Of a stretch of DNA of 64,000 bases, positions 11,327-25,900 are shown one piece after another (position 1 is the first letter of the stretch; each line of letters begins with the position of its first letter). The DNA is taken from the NCBI RefSeq assembly GCF_022539315.1, contig NC_066317.1, forward strand, positions 49,208,435 to 49,272,434, written 5' to 3'. Under the pieces are notes generated by a model. That model saw only the letters and a list, made by a program, of their open reading frames with translations. It was not told the origin of the DNA and ran no database searches. The DNA comes from Serinus canaria (Eukaryota; Chordata; Aves; Passeriformes; Fringillidae). Both the position numbers and the translations under genes were made by a program.

Positions 11327-13129
11327 CTGAGTAGAAAAAGCAATTAAACCAGTAATTTGTACTCCTACTGAGGGTTCTGCTATAGTTAACAGGATTGAGG
11401 AAATGAAGATGCCTATTTGCTATACAGTCAGGCAGATCCCTACTGGCGACCTCCAGTGGACCACAGAAGTAGATGAAACTACAGTGCTTTTACTTTCTGA
11501 ACCAATAAAAACATCAGCACCTTAGCAGGAGTGATTTAAAGCAGAAAGAAATACTATGAACTGCCTAAGGTTAATGCTTACATCCAGTCTGAGAAGCACT
11601 AGAAGAGGCATCAAGAATTGCAATACTTGTCTCTGAATATGCTTATGTCAAATTTTTCTGTGTAAAGTACACAATAAAGTACTGCAATAGAACTAATTCA
11701 CACTTTTCACTAATATAGTATGGACTCTGATGTTATGAGTATGTTTTAGGAAGGTGGGATGCACACATACCAAAAATGTCAATAGGTACAAATAAGATGT
11801 GATCTAGAGACTACAACACAAGGCAGATAATCAGATAGCAAATATTGTATTTCTAGTTTTACTATTGGCTTGCTTAATGACTGGTGCACATAAAAACGTT
11901 TTCAAGTTTGAATTTATTTCTTTTTAAAAAGGGTAGATGTTACTTAACTATTTCACATAAGTAATGACAGCCTTAATTTTTAAACTGTATGTAAAGCTCT
12001 GAGAATAAAATAAATTCAGCACAAGATTATCACTCACTATTAAATCAGCTACACAAGAAATCAATGCAGTTTCACTTGTCTAATCCATAATGCACTGGAA
12101 CCAGATACCACAGTTTGAAATAACAGCTTGAAGTTTTTAGGACTGTTTTTTTCTTATGGAGAACAATAACAATAGGAGAAATCAAGACTTATTCAAGCAT
12201 ACAAGTCACATGGAAAGATAACAAAACACATTAGAATTTGATATTGTTAAAAATCTAGACTTACCCAGTTATTTTAAATGGGCAATTTGGTTTAACTTGC
12301 TTGTATAATTGCACATAGTCAGGTGCAATATTTAAAATATTAAACTTCTGACAGTGGTTATATCACGATACTTCCTTTACATGTTGGAAAGCTTTGTAAA
12401 GAACTATAACAAGCTCCTTGGAGTAGCCATCTTCACAATAAGTCCATATAGCACTCAGCCTAAGGCCTTTGGGTCCAACCATGGCAAATGCAACATTGAG
12501 TAATAGCCAAGTTTCTTAGAATATTTAAAAAACATCCTTAGGTTATATTACTTTAGCTGCAGTGGAGATAGGTGTGGCTGGTCAGCCCTGCAGCTGTGAG
12601 GAAGACTGTAAGTGGTGCTTGCAAGGAAAAAGTTCCTGAACTCAGAGAAAGTTCTTGACCTCAGAGAAAAGGCAGTTCTGCAGAGATACCATGTCTACTG
12701 TTTGTGCACAGACATAGTACACAGCCTGGAACAGAGAATTCCAGAAAACAGCGCAGAGGGCTTCTTCAGTTATTAACACAGTCATTTATTGGCATTATCC
12801 AGGCTTTTTTTCTTTAATTGGAACTTTTAATTTATAAAATTAGATTGCAAAACTGTAATGAATTGAGGTAGCATACAACTCTCCTGGTAAGGGCAGATGT
12901 TATTAAAAAAATGTATGCTGTAGCTCCAGTGAGACAACTGCAGCAACGACTGAAAGGGACTGACTGGTACTTGCACTTGCATAACCATGATGGTACCAAA
13001 AATTGTTACTTGTTTAGTCAGCAGCCTGAGGAACAGAACTAGAGAGAATATGGTTATAAGGAGTGGTTAAGTGGCCACACTATTCAGATACAATCTACAT
13101 GCATTTCAACAACTCAAAAACCAGTTTAC
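11327..13129 (-). other. TBC1D1: Intron between e14 and e15
   Basis: 1.8 kb, AT-rich, no repeat or gene recognised. Confidence 0.9.
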
Positions 13130-13291
13130 CTTGTCCAACAGCAGAGTGTATTTTTTCCACATCAAATTTAATCTTTGACCTTCCAGGTGTACTCAACATT
13201 TTTTCCCAAATCAAAGTTACATCTTTTAAGCATGGTGTGATTTCTTCATAGTCAAGTTTCAGGCGTCTGTTCTGCAAATTGTTTTCAGATG
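13130..13291 (-). CDS. TBC1D1: TBC1D1 exon e14: DUF3350 end, TBC entry
   Basis: 162 bp, phase 1-1. The acceptor is actttttag before CATCTGAAA and the donor is CAA G|gtaaac. It encodes SENNLQNRRLKLDYEEITP, then CLKDVTLIWEKMLSTPGRS and KIKFDVEKIHSAVGQG. The DUF3350 helix finishes here and the first residues of the TBC domain follow ([14 protein letters not shown] across the e14/e15 junction). Confidence 0.95.
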
Positions 13292-16200
13292 CTAAAAAGT
13301 GATATAATAAATGTAGCAGTTAATATTGTTTACTATTTGTAAAATGGATTAATTTAACTTACAACTGTCTCGTGCTACCACCTGAAACATTTAATGTCTA
13401 AAATTCCATGATTCTGGGGTTGGATTGGTTTGTTTGGTTTTTTAAAGATATTAATTGTGTTTGGCCAGTTAAACTGAATTTCCTACTCCTAATCATGATT
13501 TCCCTACTCCTAAATATGAAGAAACGTGAGACATGATGACTAATGAAATAATAAACTAATAAACATATGATTTTCATAAAAGGAATTTTCATTTTCCCAG
13601 CTCTTCAGTGCAGAAGACTTTCAGCAAATGAAAACACAAACCCAATTCAGTCATCTATTTGTTATACATACAGCCCCGTAATAGTGGTAACTAAGTAAAA
13701 ACAATAGCTGGGAAAGCATCAAAAAACCATGGCAGAAATGAAAATGATTCTGTAGCTGAGTGTAATTCCAAAGTTTAGAAGTAGAGTGAGAATTTCAAAG
13801 GGAGTCTCAGTAAAGCTTTAAAGTTTTTTTCCTGTGGGGGCATTTTAGTACTATAATGTGCCTGGAAAACAGGATTTATTAATGTTAAACATGTAAATGA
13901 AATAATTAAGCATGTTTTGTGACAGTGGATGGATCTGTGCAGGTAATAAGACTGAAAAAACAGAAGAGGAGAAAAAGAGGTGTAGTTCATATGAGATACA
14001 AATTTGTCAGTCATCTATTCCTAAAAGGATGAAATAATGAAAGAAAATGCTATAAGAAAACCAAGATGAAGCTACAAAGACAGCACTGAGGAGAGAGAAA
14101 CAGTGGGAAATTTATGGAGAAATTAACAAAATAGGTTTCCAATTTTTAACTAGGCTGAAATGTGGCTGAGTACTAAATGCACCTAATTCCAGGACAAGAG
14201 CAGCTCTCTACTTGCAGGAAATGAAGCAGAGCAAAAGTTCAAAATACATAAAAGTCTGGAAAGACTCTATAATATCAAATAAAAATGAAACAGTAATTCT
14301 CCTACAAATAATATGATTTGAAACTATGTTTATGAAATAGTGTATCATGAAGGGACCACATGTTTTTTATTAATTTGCCCTAATGTGTTTACAGCACTTC
14401 TTTGTTGTGATGATGCATTACTGTAAAGGTAACAAGATACTTTTGTTTTGAGGATATTCTGCCATATATCATAAGCCTGCTGCTACTTTTGAGGATTTCA
14501 CAGTATGAACTCAGAATCACTCCTATCCATTTCAGTCTTGAGACAATCTATGTTGAAATGTTATTATATTATCTTTTCATAATTTAACTCTCCCTTATTT
14601 GTATTTTCAACTCCTTTATATAAATTTAATAAACAGTTAAAGATTGCCTATTTGCATTGCAAATGACACTATCAACACAATAAACTCAGCTTGTTCTGAG
14701 ATCTGTATCTGCAATTCAGGTTTTTTAGATTATTGAATTCCAAAGTCACAAAGGGTTATCTGGTCCTGTACTCCCACTAATTACACAAGCATCTAGATTT
14801 TAAAAACTGAAAAGAACTGTTTATATCTGAGAAGGGTACCTCCTCATCTTGTAGATGCTTTCACATGTGAATGACTTTATTCATTCAGTGAGGCTATTCA
14901 TGTGAGTTGTGAGGTTACCTAAGTGTTTGCAAGATTTGGACCTCAGAATATTTAATTTTTAATTAAGTAATTAACTACAGATACATGAAATACATCCACT
15001 CATAGTATTTCAGGTTATAGGAAAAAAAACTTGGAGAAATCTTTTAATGTTTCATCTTCAGCAAACAAATGTTTTCTGGTGCTTGGCAACTTTTCAGACT
15101 TTTCTGCTTTATTCAGTCTTCTTATGCTATGTGCAAAAATGTGACTTGTGAGGACTGAGGTGAGAATATGCCTTTTTCAACAAGCTTATTTAGATACTGA
15201 CACTACCCAATTCCCAATATCACACGTAAGCACTACTAGTAAAGATGCTGCGCTCACTGCAGCACAGGCATCTGTTGTTTCCAACTATTGTCTCAGCACC
15301 TTCATGTAGCAGCTACCTAGGACACTTTCCTCACCCCACAGGGCATACAGCACAGCTGGGCCTTCAGTTCTGCCAACACCCACCTCATTCACTCACTAAC
15401 TGGCTTTTCAGACATGCTCATCTTAACATATGTGTGATAGTTTTGCAATTTTTTCTTTTGGGCAGACAAAATTGCAGCATCTAGTTAAACTTGCTAAAAA
15501 ATGTATAGATATTAATGACCTGTACTTGGCAAAAATTTGACTGCAGGCTATAAATTCAGATAATTTGAACGCCAGATAAATTAAAAAAAAAAAAAGGAGT
15601 ATAAATACACAAAACAAAGAAAATTTATTTCCAAATGCCATAAAAAAGTTACAGAAGCTCATTTACAACAGCACAGCTCTAAGCTTGAAGAGATTGTATA
15701 AATAATTTCTCTTAGCACCTCTTCTCTAGATGGCCTCAGCCTCTGGCCAAGGACACTGCATATCTGGTATCCATGGTCATATTTTATTTTACTGGATTAG
15801 CTAGTACATTCTGGGAACATGCCTGTCACCTGTGGGGTTCTTAGGAAACTCAGGTGTCAGGTGTTCTTCAGATAGGGTTGAAACAGGAGAGCTACACTGC
15901 TGGGAGCAAACAGCCAACAGGTGGGCCAAGTGCTTTGGCAGGCCATATCCAATACCTAAGAGGTGGTCTGTCTTTCCAGCCATGTGTCTTAGCCTGAGTT
16001 TAAAGAAAGACTTCATATTTGATGTACTGAACTTTCCATACAGCTGGGCCCTCTCTCTACACATTTCGTGGAAGTCTGTCCTTCCTCAAGTTGAGAAAGA
16101 AAAAGAGATATTGCCGTTTTCATGCCAGGTACCTTGCCTTTTGAAGGTTCACGTGCCCACTCCCTCCCTGAACATCTAAAATCACCCAGATAAAAATTTC

Positions 16201-16808
16201 TGTCCTCATCATTCATATTTTCAAAGGAGCAGTTCTCAAAGGCAATTACTTGTGATTCTGCATACACCTGTTGTTTATGTGTAAAAAGTGCAACCAAAAT
16301 GGATTTGTAGCAGCTAAGTCATTCACGGAAAAACTGTGGTTAAGAACAACTGAAAATTACAGTTTCTCAAGGACTGATCTAAGTCATTACCACTCTGCAG
16401 AAACCTTGGCTGCACAGTGTGGGTACTACTGCAGGAACCCATAGTTTCATGTCCACAACAACCTCTTTAAGAACATCCTTTGAGCCTCAAGACTGGCTAA
16501 ACACAACGTTGCAATGACCAATACTTAGACAAGGACTCGTGGATGTGAATGTAGAAAAGAATCAGTTCATGATAATGATCATGCTGAATTCCTTGTGAGA
16601 GCTTCTAGACATCAGCCTAAAAAATGCCAGCCATGGTAAAGAGAGTGTCCCTTCAGATCAAGTAAATAACAAGGTGAGTTAATAAAAAACCTGTGGGTTC
16701 CTAGAATGCTTCATTAAGGCTTGGTGCACTCCACTACCAAGGCCACAGAGAAAACCAAAAGGTGAATTTGTATTGCAGTAGGGTGTAGTACTGAAGAACT
16801 TCACCAAC
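13292..16808 (-). other. TBC1D1: Intron between e13 and e14
   Basis: 3.5 kb of AT-rich sequence. Open frames at 15.2-16.3 kb on both strands overlap each other and show no motif. No transposon was recognised. Confidence 0.87.
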
Positions 16809-16994
16809 CTTGTAACTTCTGGTTTTCTTTCTCCATTCTGAGGAGCAGTATCTGCTGAATAATGGCTTTCTTCCACAGCTCACGAAGCTCATGGGGTGTC
16901 CTCTTCCTTTCTTCTTTCACTGGCCCAAAGGGGCCATCCTCACACACTGGCTCCAATGGGGATCTGGGTGGGAGGTCTCCCAATTCACAGTAAT
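16809..16994 (-). CDS. TBC1D1: TBC1D1 exon e13: start of DUF3350
   Basis: 186 bp, phase 1 in and phase 1 out. The acceptor is tttttcaaag before ATTACTGT and the donor is CAA G|gttggt. It encodes YCELGDLPPRSPLEPVCED, GPFGPVKEERKRTPHELRE, then LWKKAIIQQILLLRMEKEN and QKLQ. The LW-KAI-QQILLLRMEKENQKL helix is the hallmark of the DUF3350 segment before the TBC domain in TBC1D1 and TBC1D4. The donor (gttggt) is the weakest of the set. Confidence 0.95.
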
Positions 16995-19900
16995 CTTTGA
17001 AAAAGAGAAGCTGTTGTTAACTACTTGGATGTCACGAACATGTGAATGAAGGGACAGTTTGCATGTATATAAATACACAAATCTATAGATACACACACTA
17101 ATTAATGTATCCATCTATATCTAGATAGATAGATAGATAAGAGGTAGCAATACCAAACTAGGTTTCCCAAATGACAGTTTCAAACAGAAAGCTCCTTCAG
17201 AATAAGAATCATACAGGCTAAAGCCTAGAATATTTTCTTCTATAACCTGATAAAAACATTGTACCACACGCCAGGATCACATCTTGTTAATAAGAACTTT
17301 ACACGCAGAGAACTGAAAGGAAAAGGCAAGTTTGAGAAATCAGAAAAACATAACCTACACCTGAAACGTGGCATGACTAAAATAGCAGATAAAATCAAAA
17401 ATAACACCCACATAATTTGAAGAATAATCTCTTAAGCTTGTTTAACAAAGAAAACACACGCCCTTAGCTGCACAAACACACCTAAGGCCATACAATGGGA
17501 TGATTACCAGTTCTTAAAGTAAATAGGTGGAAAGAGAGACAGGCACTTAAAAACATGCTTGCTTTCACTTCTCATTTTTAACCATATCATAACCTTCTGC
17601 ACTTTTTCTCTTGGCTTCAGATGGCCTACCACAAAAGACATCATTTTGTCAAGCATGCAAAGCAATTTTAAGACTGAAAACATTACAAAAGGAAGAGAAC
17701 ATTAAATAAATCTCAGGCAAATTGAAAAATCATTTATTTTTAGGGAAAGGGTATATAACACTGTTTACATAGGTAATAATCTAAGAAGCACAAGCTGTTA
17801 TACTTTCTTAATACCTGCTGTAGTATCACTTAATTTTATAGTTTTATATAGCTTCTCTGAAGGCTCAGTAGTCTTTGACACAACCTGTATCTAGAATAAA
17901 AATTACTCAATTCACCAGCTTTAAAATGAATGGTCAAAACAACCAATCTTTTCCTACCAAATCTCAAACAGAAGGCCATAGCAACAGCACTTCTTCACCC
18001 AAACAGAATGGCTATGAAATGGCTCCCTGAGCTATACATGCAAGACAGTGCTTTAAAGTTAGTGCAACAAAATCCATTCACAGCCTTGCCAGCCAAGGAC
18101 AAGTACATCTCTGTGTGCTATTTCAAACAGCTCCTGCAGAAGGAATATTCCTGAGGCAATTATTCTGATGGCAGCTCAGTGCCACACGTCTTTATCATTG
18201 CCTAGCATGGTGGTAAAGATTTTGAATTAAACACAGACATCATGTCATCTCTTCAAAACTAACAAAATAGGAAGGTTTTCCCCCCTTCAAGTTCTGCCCA
18301 GACTGTCACTCTGCTTTGAGTCATGCAGTTCATTTGCAGCTATTCTTTCCTTGTTTGTTCGAAGGCACTCGCACAACTGAGCTCAAATGACTAAGAATGG
18401 AAATGTTCACAGCTGTTCACTTCTGCTTTTCTAAGTCTTGCCACTCTCAATCTTCTCCTCTCAAAGAGTCAGAGAGAAGTAGAGTGGCTCCAAATACCAC
18501 CCATTTCCTTATACAATATTTATTTGCTTGCCACCACAAAGTCTAGGGCTAAAATACACATATAAAAAAGAGTGCAACATTTTCAGCTATCAGAACAATT
18601 TAAACCTTTACAACCTTGCACTCTGGGTCTAGATGTGGATACCCAGACTTCTAGTATCTACAGCATTGCAATGAATAATGAACATCATGGGAATGAGAAT
18701 TAGGCAAAGGTCAAATATCTGACACTTTAATGGCAATCACCATTTTTGCAAAGAAAATAGGAAAACTGACAGGTGCACTCAGAAATACAGCTGGTTATGA
18801 AAAGTATCAATGAAGAGACTATTATATTCATTAAATAAAACTGGGAAACATTAATCTTTTTTCTTTAGAGGTAAATGGAAAGACTTCAATGGGCTAAGAT
18901 CTGCAATTATGAAAGAGCTACAGGCAAATGACAGTACACAGAGAAGATACACACACTTAATAACTTTCAACTTGTATTGACCATGAAAGGAAAATTACTT
19001 TTATTTGATTGCTGGTTTTGATGCAATTGTAGGTTTTGATGCACATGCTATACTGTCAACAATGTTCTGTATATTTTAATGTAGAATTTCTAAATATAGT
19101 AGCTTTGATCCCAATTTTCTTAGTGCATATTAAGAAATATTTAAAGAGAAATGCTCTAAAGGATAATGCTGGTAGAATTCACTTTTTTTTTTTTGGAATA
19201 AAATAAAAAAGAAATAAAAAGACAATCTTCAAGGGAAGTTGTTAATTTCCTCTAAGGCTGCATACAATAATGACAACATAAGAAAGAAGAATCAACAGAA
19301 ATGCTCACCATACACCAATGCAAAAAAGTAAAAGTGATCTAGATAGGAAACCCCTTATCTACTGTACTGTGTCTGTGGTCTATTCACATCTTACATTCAT
19401 GTTCCATTCTCAAAGCATCCAATATGGAATGCAGGCACATCCTGGGGAAAGCAAGTCTCTTCTACACATCCTCCCAGAGGTTTATGTATCTCTTCTAGCG
19501 TCAGATGTGTATTCTGATTTTATGTTTGCATATATGCACTAATATGTTAGAAAATAATAGACTATGTCCAGATACAGTTTATGGCTACCTAGCTGCTAAA
19601 AAGCCCTAAACCCAAAAAAACCCAGGCTGGCAAAACACATGCAAGGAAACGGATAAAACACATTGAATTCTCAAAGCAAGAATAAACACATTCAACATCC
19701 AGAATCTTCCTGTCTTTAATGTACACATCCCACTTCCTCAGGACAAATTTCAGGGATTGGTCTTCAAGTACCAAATTCACAAGTTTATCAGAGATGTTAC
19801 TCACTTGCCGTTCTCCAGTGGTCAAACTGTGACAACACCTGAACTGCTGCAAAGCATTAATTAAAAGACCACAGCCCTGCTTCCATTCAGGTAGAAAATT

Positions 19901-22900
19901 TCCCATCTGCTGCTGACTAATCTGATAAAATCAGTCTTCTTAAAAGAAATACTGCTTAAGGCTATAAAAGAAAACCAAAACGTTACAAAATTTTATAAGC
20001 TGAACAATTATGATTATCAACCCTACCTCTAATGCTTCTGTGAAGAATCCTAGGATTGATTTTGCCTTTCAAAAAGCAGCTCCTTTTCTATTTTTTCTTT
20101 CGCTTCTTATCACTTGTGGACATTTAACAGAAAGTCTAAAGTCTACTCTGATAAAGTGCAGGACATTCAAAAGCTGCCTTCCTTCCTGTCTGCATGCTGG
20201 CAGGATTTACAGAAAGCAAAATGAACCTGTTTAACTGCTCAGGTAGCCTGTCAGAAGTCTACAGAGTTGCATCAGCTGTTTGGCTGGTAAAGGAGGGAAG
20301 AAGGTGGAACGTGAAGGTAATCCCTCCAAGCAAAATAAAAAACTCAGACATTTGGTAAGTCAGCACTAACCCATGCCCATGAACATGCAAGGTGATAGAG
20401 AGACATACCACCCAGCTTCCAGATGCAGAACAGACAAGAGCAGAAATACTGTGACAAGGAACTGAATATTGTGTTGTTACACACTGGGGATTTGGAGGAT
20501 ATCTGAGAAAGCAAAGATAAACACTAGAGCAATTTAACTGCATCTAACTGGGAGCTCACATTCCACTGAACCAAACTGCCATGTGTTAACAGCAAAGCAA
20601 TGTGCACCCTTCAGAACTTTTATGAGATTAGTAGGTGCACTTAAGCAGGATCTGAATGCTTCAGCACACACTGAAAGACTGCTTCCCTGTTCATCTGCCA
20701 ACTTAGTCAGCTTCTGTTGACTCCAATTCCACGTTTGACCTGGCCCCAACTCCTTTCAAATATATTACTTCCTTTGCTTCCACATAATATTCTACCTTCA
20801 TACATGCTACTCGTACAAGCCTATAGCACTTCTGCTCTCTAAGGTTCAGGATTTGGCAAGGTGACTCGATAAACTATTAGTATATTTGATCAATGGTAAT
20901 CATATGGTAATTTTCCATTTGAGGTTCATATTTGGACTACACTTCAGAACTATTTTTCTGTACAATGGAATTTTACAAGTCTTGGGTCAAACCCAAGGAT
21001 TCCCTGAGAAATTGCACTTCACTGGGAAAACCACCATCTTTCCTGAGCTGGTGAAAACTTCTTCAAGATACTGAATTTCAGATGACACTTCTCATGAACC
21101 AGATGGAAATGTTGCTCAAATATTCTATCTCATCCACAAGTACCTCAAAAGCATTCCTCTTATGCTTCCACTACATACAGTACCCAACAAAGGACAAGAC
21201 CAGTAGGAACAATGGACTAAGATGGAATTTGTAGAGCTCATTTATTCATTTATACTCAGCTGCTCACTTCAGATGGCAGTGCTTCAACCCTAAGGTGAAG
21301 AGTATCCCTACACTCCAAAAGGATCAACTAACACATTACACAAAACTCTTACATGGAAAGACGACACAAAAACAAAGTACAAAAGATTAAGAAGGAAGTA
21401 TCAGGCTATATTAGTACCAGGGCCCACACTAAAGAAAGTCTGTACATGGAAAGATGGTGAATTACCTCAGTAGTAACTAAAACAGACAATATCTGATCAG
21501 AAATGATATGAACAAGGATATTTCATTTGTAAATCACTAAGAAAAAATTAGTTTATCAAATATTTTCCTAATCAATCCAGCTTAATATTAAACAAGGTTT
21601 AAGTGACAAACCAATCTAAAAGCCTAAATTTAAAAAACATTATTTTCAGAATGTTCACTTAGTCTAACCAAGCTCAACTGTCAAAACCAAGACAAAAAGA
21701 TGAATCTTTGACTAGAAACTTCAACACTTCAAGTAGAAAGGAAGGGCTGACAGAGAGGAGGCTCAATAATAATGCATTACCACCAACCTCACTATGGAAT
21801 TGTTTACACATGGCTCTCTACAGGCAGTGTTTACCAGTCACATCCACTCTCTGGGGTTAAAAAGTCAGACAACATATGGTGAGAATTTGGACAGAAGAAT
21901 CCATTAAGCCTTTTATTTACTACATTATGTTATTTTTCTTTGTTGCATTTTAAACTTTACAAAATTTAGCCTGGCAAACAAACGAGAATTTTGAAGTCAT
22001 TTAAGATTCAATTGCCATAAGAAAAGACATCAACAACATCCTTAGTTCTCTTCAGATTTTCCATTCAGGTAGTTCAACACAATCTTTCACACATGGCACA
22101 GAAAATAAGAGGAGTGCAAGCTTCTGTAACCAAAGATATAATATTCCTATTATTTTACCCAGCTGCCAGGAATATTTAACTTCATAACCAGATGTGGTAA
22201 AATGACCAGGAGCTTTCTGTAATCAGAAAGCTTCAGATACAGAATCACAAGAAGCAACAAGTTCTTCTAATCTGATATACAACTTAAAGCAGTGGCTGAA
22301 TGAGGAATTCTTGAAAAACTGTTTAACACTGTTGATTAAAATCAGCTTTGGATGCTTTGGACTTTGATCTTCTTTTAAAGCCAAAACTTTTTAAAAAGTA
22401 CTCACTACCTCCAAATTAATTTCATTTGCTAATATTATCAATCCCTGAGAAAGGAATGCCCTGACATTTCAGAAGGCACAGAAGCATCCAAACGTTAATC
22501 ATGTACTTACTGGATGTAGCCGAACTTCTGTGCTGGAAATCAAGAGCACATATTTGCTCTGAAAGGAGCAGAACTGAGTGACCAACTGGTTTTAATAAAT
22601 AATAACTGTGCTGCTAAAACAGTATTGGCAAACACATTACAAATAGCTTACACCCCATAAACACTCTTAAGCACAGAATGCTAAGGCAACAGCTTATAGT
22701 ATTTGCAATGCTACTACAAAATGATCTTTAAAAAATTTGCTTAAATAATGAAGAGATATAGCCCACACCACAAAGCACATAAACAGATAGGTAGGTGTTA
22801 ACTACAGCTGGTTTAATTTAAACTCTTCTAATTTAAACTTTTTTTCAGCACATAGGATTTAACAGTTTGACACCTCTGACAGAGGCTGAAACCTAATTAA

Positions 22901-25900
22901 TTTTAATTAATGAATCGAGTTCATTTTCCTGTGCAGAGATACTTGTGCTTTCTATACCACTTTTTTTTCTGCAACTCAAGGTCTAAAATAAAATGTAGTT
23001 GATTTTTTATCTGAATTTATTTGCTGAGTAGTGCTAAGTGGTACAAGCATCTCATTGCTCTGAATTTCAATTTCTTTCACTATTCAACAGGTAACTTCAT
23101 TACACATTGCCCATATTTAAACAAATCACCCATTCTCCAACCTAAAACTGACATAGCTGTTACAAAAATCTTGTTGTGTACTTCCAAGACACCTCCCTCA
23201 CCAAGAAAGCTCCAACAAGCACCACTACTTTCTCACCATTTCCTTCAAAAACTATTCACATGCACCTTAAATCCAGCAATTGACTTGACTGTGCTGGGAG
23301 TTTCTGACAATCTGCAAAACAATTCTCCTAATATGACCAATTTTGAACAGCCAATATGTGAAAACTGTAGTTAAAACTGCCCACTACACAGAGATTTATA
23401 GATGCTGAATACATGTAAGCGAATATCTTGCTGCACTGCAGTGCAAGGTGAAATTTCATTATCAGTCTACTCAGATTTAAGGATGTCCTGCTCCTGAGCA
23501 GAGTAAGGGCACCCACCCTTACCTTCCAGACACCTGCCCTGCCTGCTCTATTGCTTGTCTAATATTGTGAGTGGGAACAGAAAACAGACCCAACTGAAAA
23601 TTAGGGCATTTGAGTTTGTCCATACTTCATCTGGTTTAAAATGATCACTGAGTCGTTGTTCTCTTCACCTTTTTACCAGTGAACAGAGAACTAAAGAGTC
23701 CTGGACCACTTGCATAGCAAAAAAAATGTGGCTCTTGAGTGATGCTACAGAAGTAGGAACATCTGCTTGCAAGTAGGGTGGGGAGGTATAAAGGTAAAAA
23801 TCAAATAATTGAGGAAACACATTTGTTACTTAGAATGTTTAAGACAATGAGTAGGAGAGACAGAGGTTTAGAAAAAGAATAATAAAAACCTTTCAAGATA
23901 AATGTAGTACTGTAACAGATCAAAGTGTGATCCATTTGGTAAGGAGACTCTGCTTCCCTTTTTCCATCTCTCCACTTTGCGGGATTCAGCACTCATTACA
24001 CTCCCACAAATAAACAACTAAAGCAGAATTCCAAGGATGAGTCACTTCATCTGAAGGTGCCGGTGAGAGAAACGCTGCCCCCTGGTGCTCCACAGCACTT
24101 GCAGAATCACAACCATTCAGGGGAAGCCGACAACAGCAGGAGCTGAGGCTGGAGAATTTGAACTGCAGCTTGCTACTGTGGAACTGGCATCATTCAGCAC
24201 TCCATCCTCCAACTACCAGCTCCTAAAAATCATTTCACCCATGGAGAATATCCTTTCTAGGTCTTCAAACTGGACATCAGCCTCATCTTCAGGCTCACCA
24301 GGGATCACCTGGCTCTCCTGTCAGGCAGCAAATTGCATAATAGTTCTCTGATGTGCTTAATTGTAAAGTTTTGTACAGAAGCAGGGAAAAATTCTAGGGG
24401 AAGGGGAAAGTGGCAGCACCAACAAGCAGGAAGTGGCTGGAAAAGGGTGTGTATGTGGGGCTTTGCTCCCACAACAACCAAAAGTAATGGTTTCTCTACA
24501 AGACTTTGTGTTGTCTCAGAGTGCTTACCTTGTTGAGCATGGCTACTTTAGTTCAATCATCAGGCAAGGCAGGAATCTCAAGTGGCAAGAAAAAACAGCT
24601 TTCTAGCATATCTATGAGCAGTATTTTTCTTCTACTGATTTAGGACAGAATACCCTCCTTCATGTATAGTAAATCCTTCCTTTTAAATGATGGTGTCTGC
24701 AAAACAAACTGCTCTCTGCCTGGTAATTTGTGATGCAGCCCCCAAAGCACAGCCGGCAACCATTTTGTTCCACCTGAGCTACAGAAGATGAAGTTTCAGC
24801 TCCAACTACTAATGAGCACTTCCTAAAGAGTTAAAGGATTCAGAAGTTCAAGACAGTGGGACTCAGTGCTGTTTAAGGTGTTCAAGCTTCAAGTGGAAAC
24901 TCAGGATATCAAGACTTTTATCAAGCTCAGTACCTCGAAAGTGTACGACCAAAATTTCAGCAACAGCTATGTACCAGTTCTCTGGGGTTTCTTTTTCTTT
25001 TAACTTTTAGTAAATACACCTTCATATCCTGCTGTGTTAACCACACAGAGAGCAGCAATGAACATGATGCACTTTGAGATTCAGCTCACCACCTGTCTAT
25101 ACAACCAAATCCACAAATGTCAGCACCCAGATTTTTCTGTGAATATAAAGCTTAAAGCTGTCTCTAGTTTTGGTGACAACTTACACATTCAATTTACTCA
25201 TTACAACCCAGAGAAATAACAGCCACAGAGCAGTTTCATTTTGTTGACAACGCCTGCCCACATGCGGTCAAAGCAATGCACAGTTCAGGCACCCTGGGGA
25301 ATTTCACATTTAACACAAAGTTTAGTCAGGCAGCCTAGGTTAAACTTGAACAACTGTATCATCTCTGAGTCACAGAGATCTGGGTCTCTTAGATGAGAGA
25401 CTTACTGGCTTTTAAACACAGCCCTTTCCCAGCTTCTTTCCTCACTCCTCTCCTGCAGATTACTCTGTAGCAGAGTGTTGACCATGGCACCTCAAGGGAG
25501 AAATTGGTCAGTGGAGTCTGTGTCTATAAAGGGGAACTCATAAATCACAGATGTTCCCTTATTTCCTTCCCTTCATGCTTACTTCTGCAGAACATGACAA
25601 AGCATGTTATCTTTAAAACCTTCTTTGCCCTCTGTCCAATTTGGCTGAAATTGATCATTTGGTGATATATCAGCTGTTTGTACAAATTAAAGGAAATCAA
25701 TATAAAAGGGTTAGAAAGACTTAAAAATAGACAGAATATGAAAGAAAAACAAGATGATGAATGACAGGTAGTTACATTTACTTTGGAACTAGAGGGGTTT
25801 CTTAGTTAACTGTGGTGGTGAGTCCAATGTAAGACCACTTGTACAGCAGCTCCCTTTAAGGCTACAGAGACTGGATAACAAGTGAGTATCTTTCACTGCC

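Noticed and set aside
19589..19906. 105-codon minus-strand frame as a nested gene
   Set aside because: The peptide is not low-complexity, but no homology was recognised and there is no start context; only the small exon-like part is kept as a finding.
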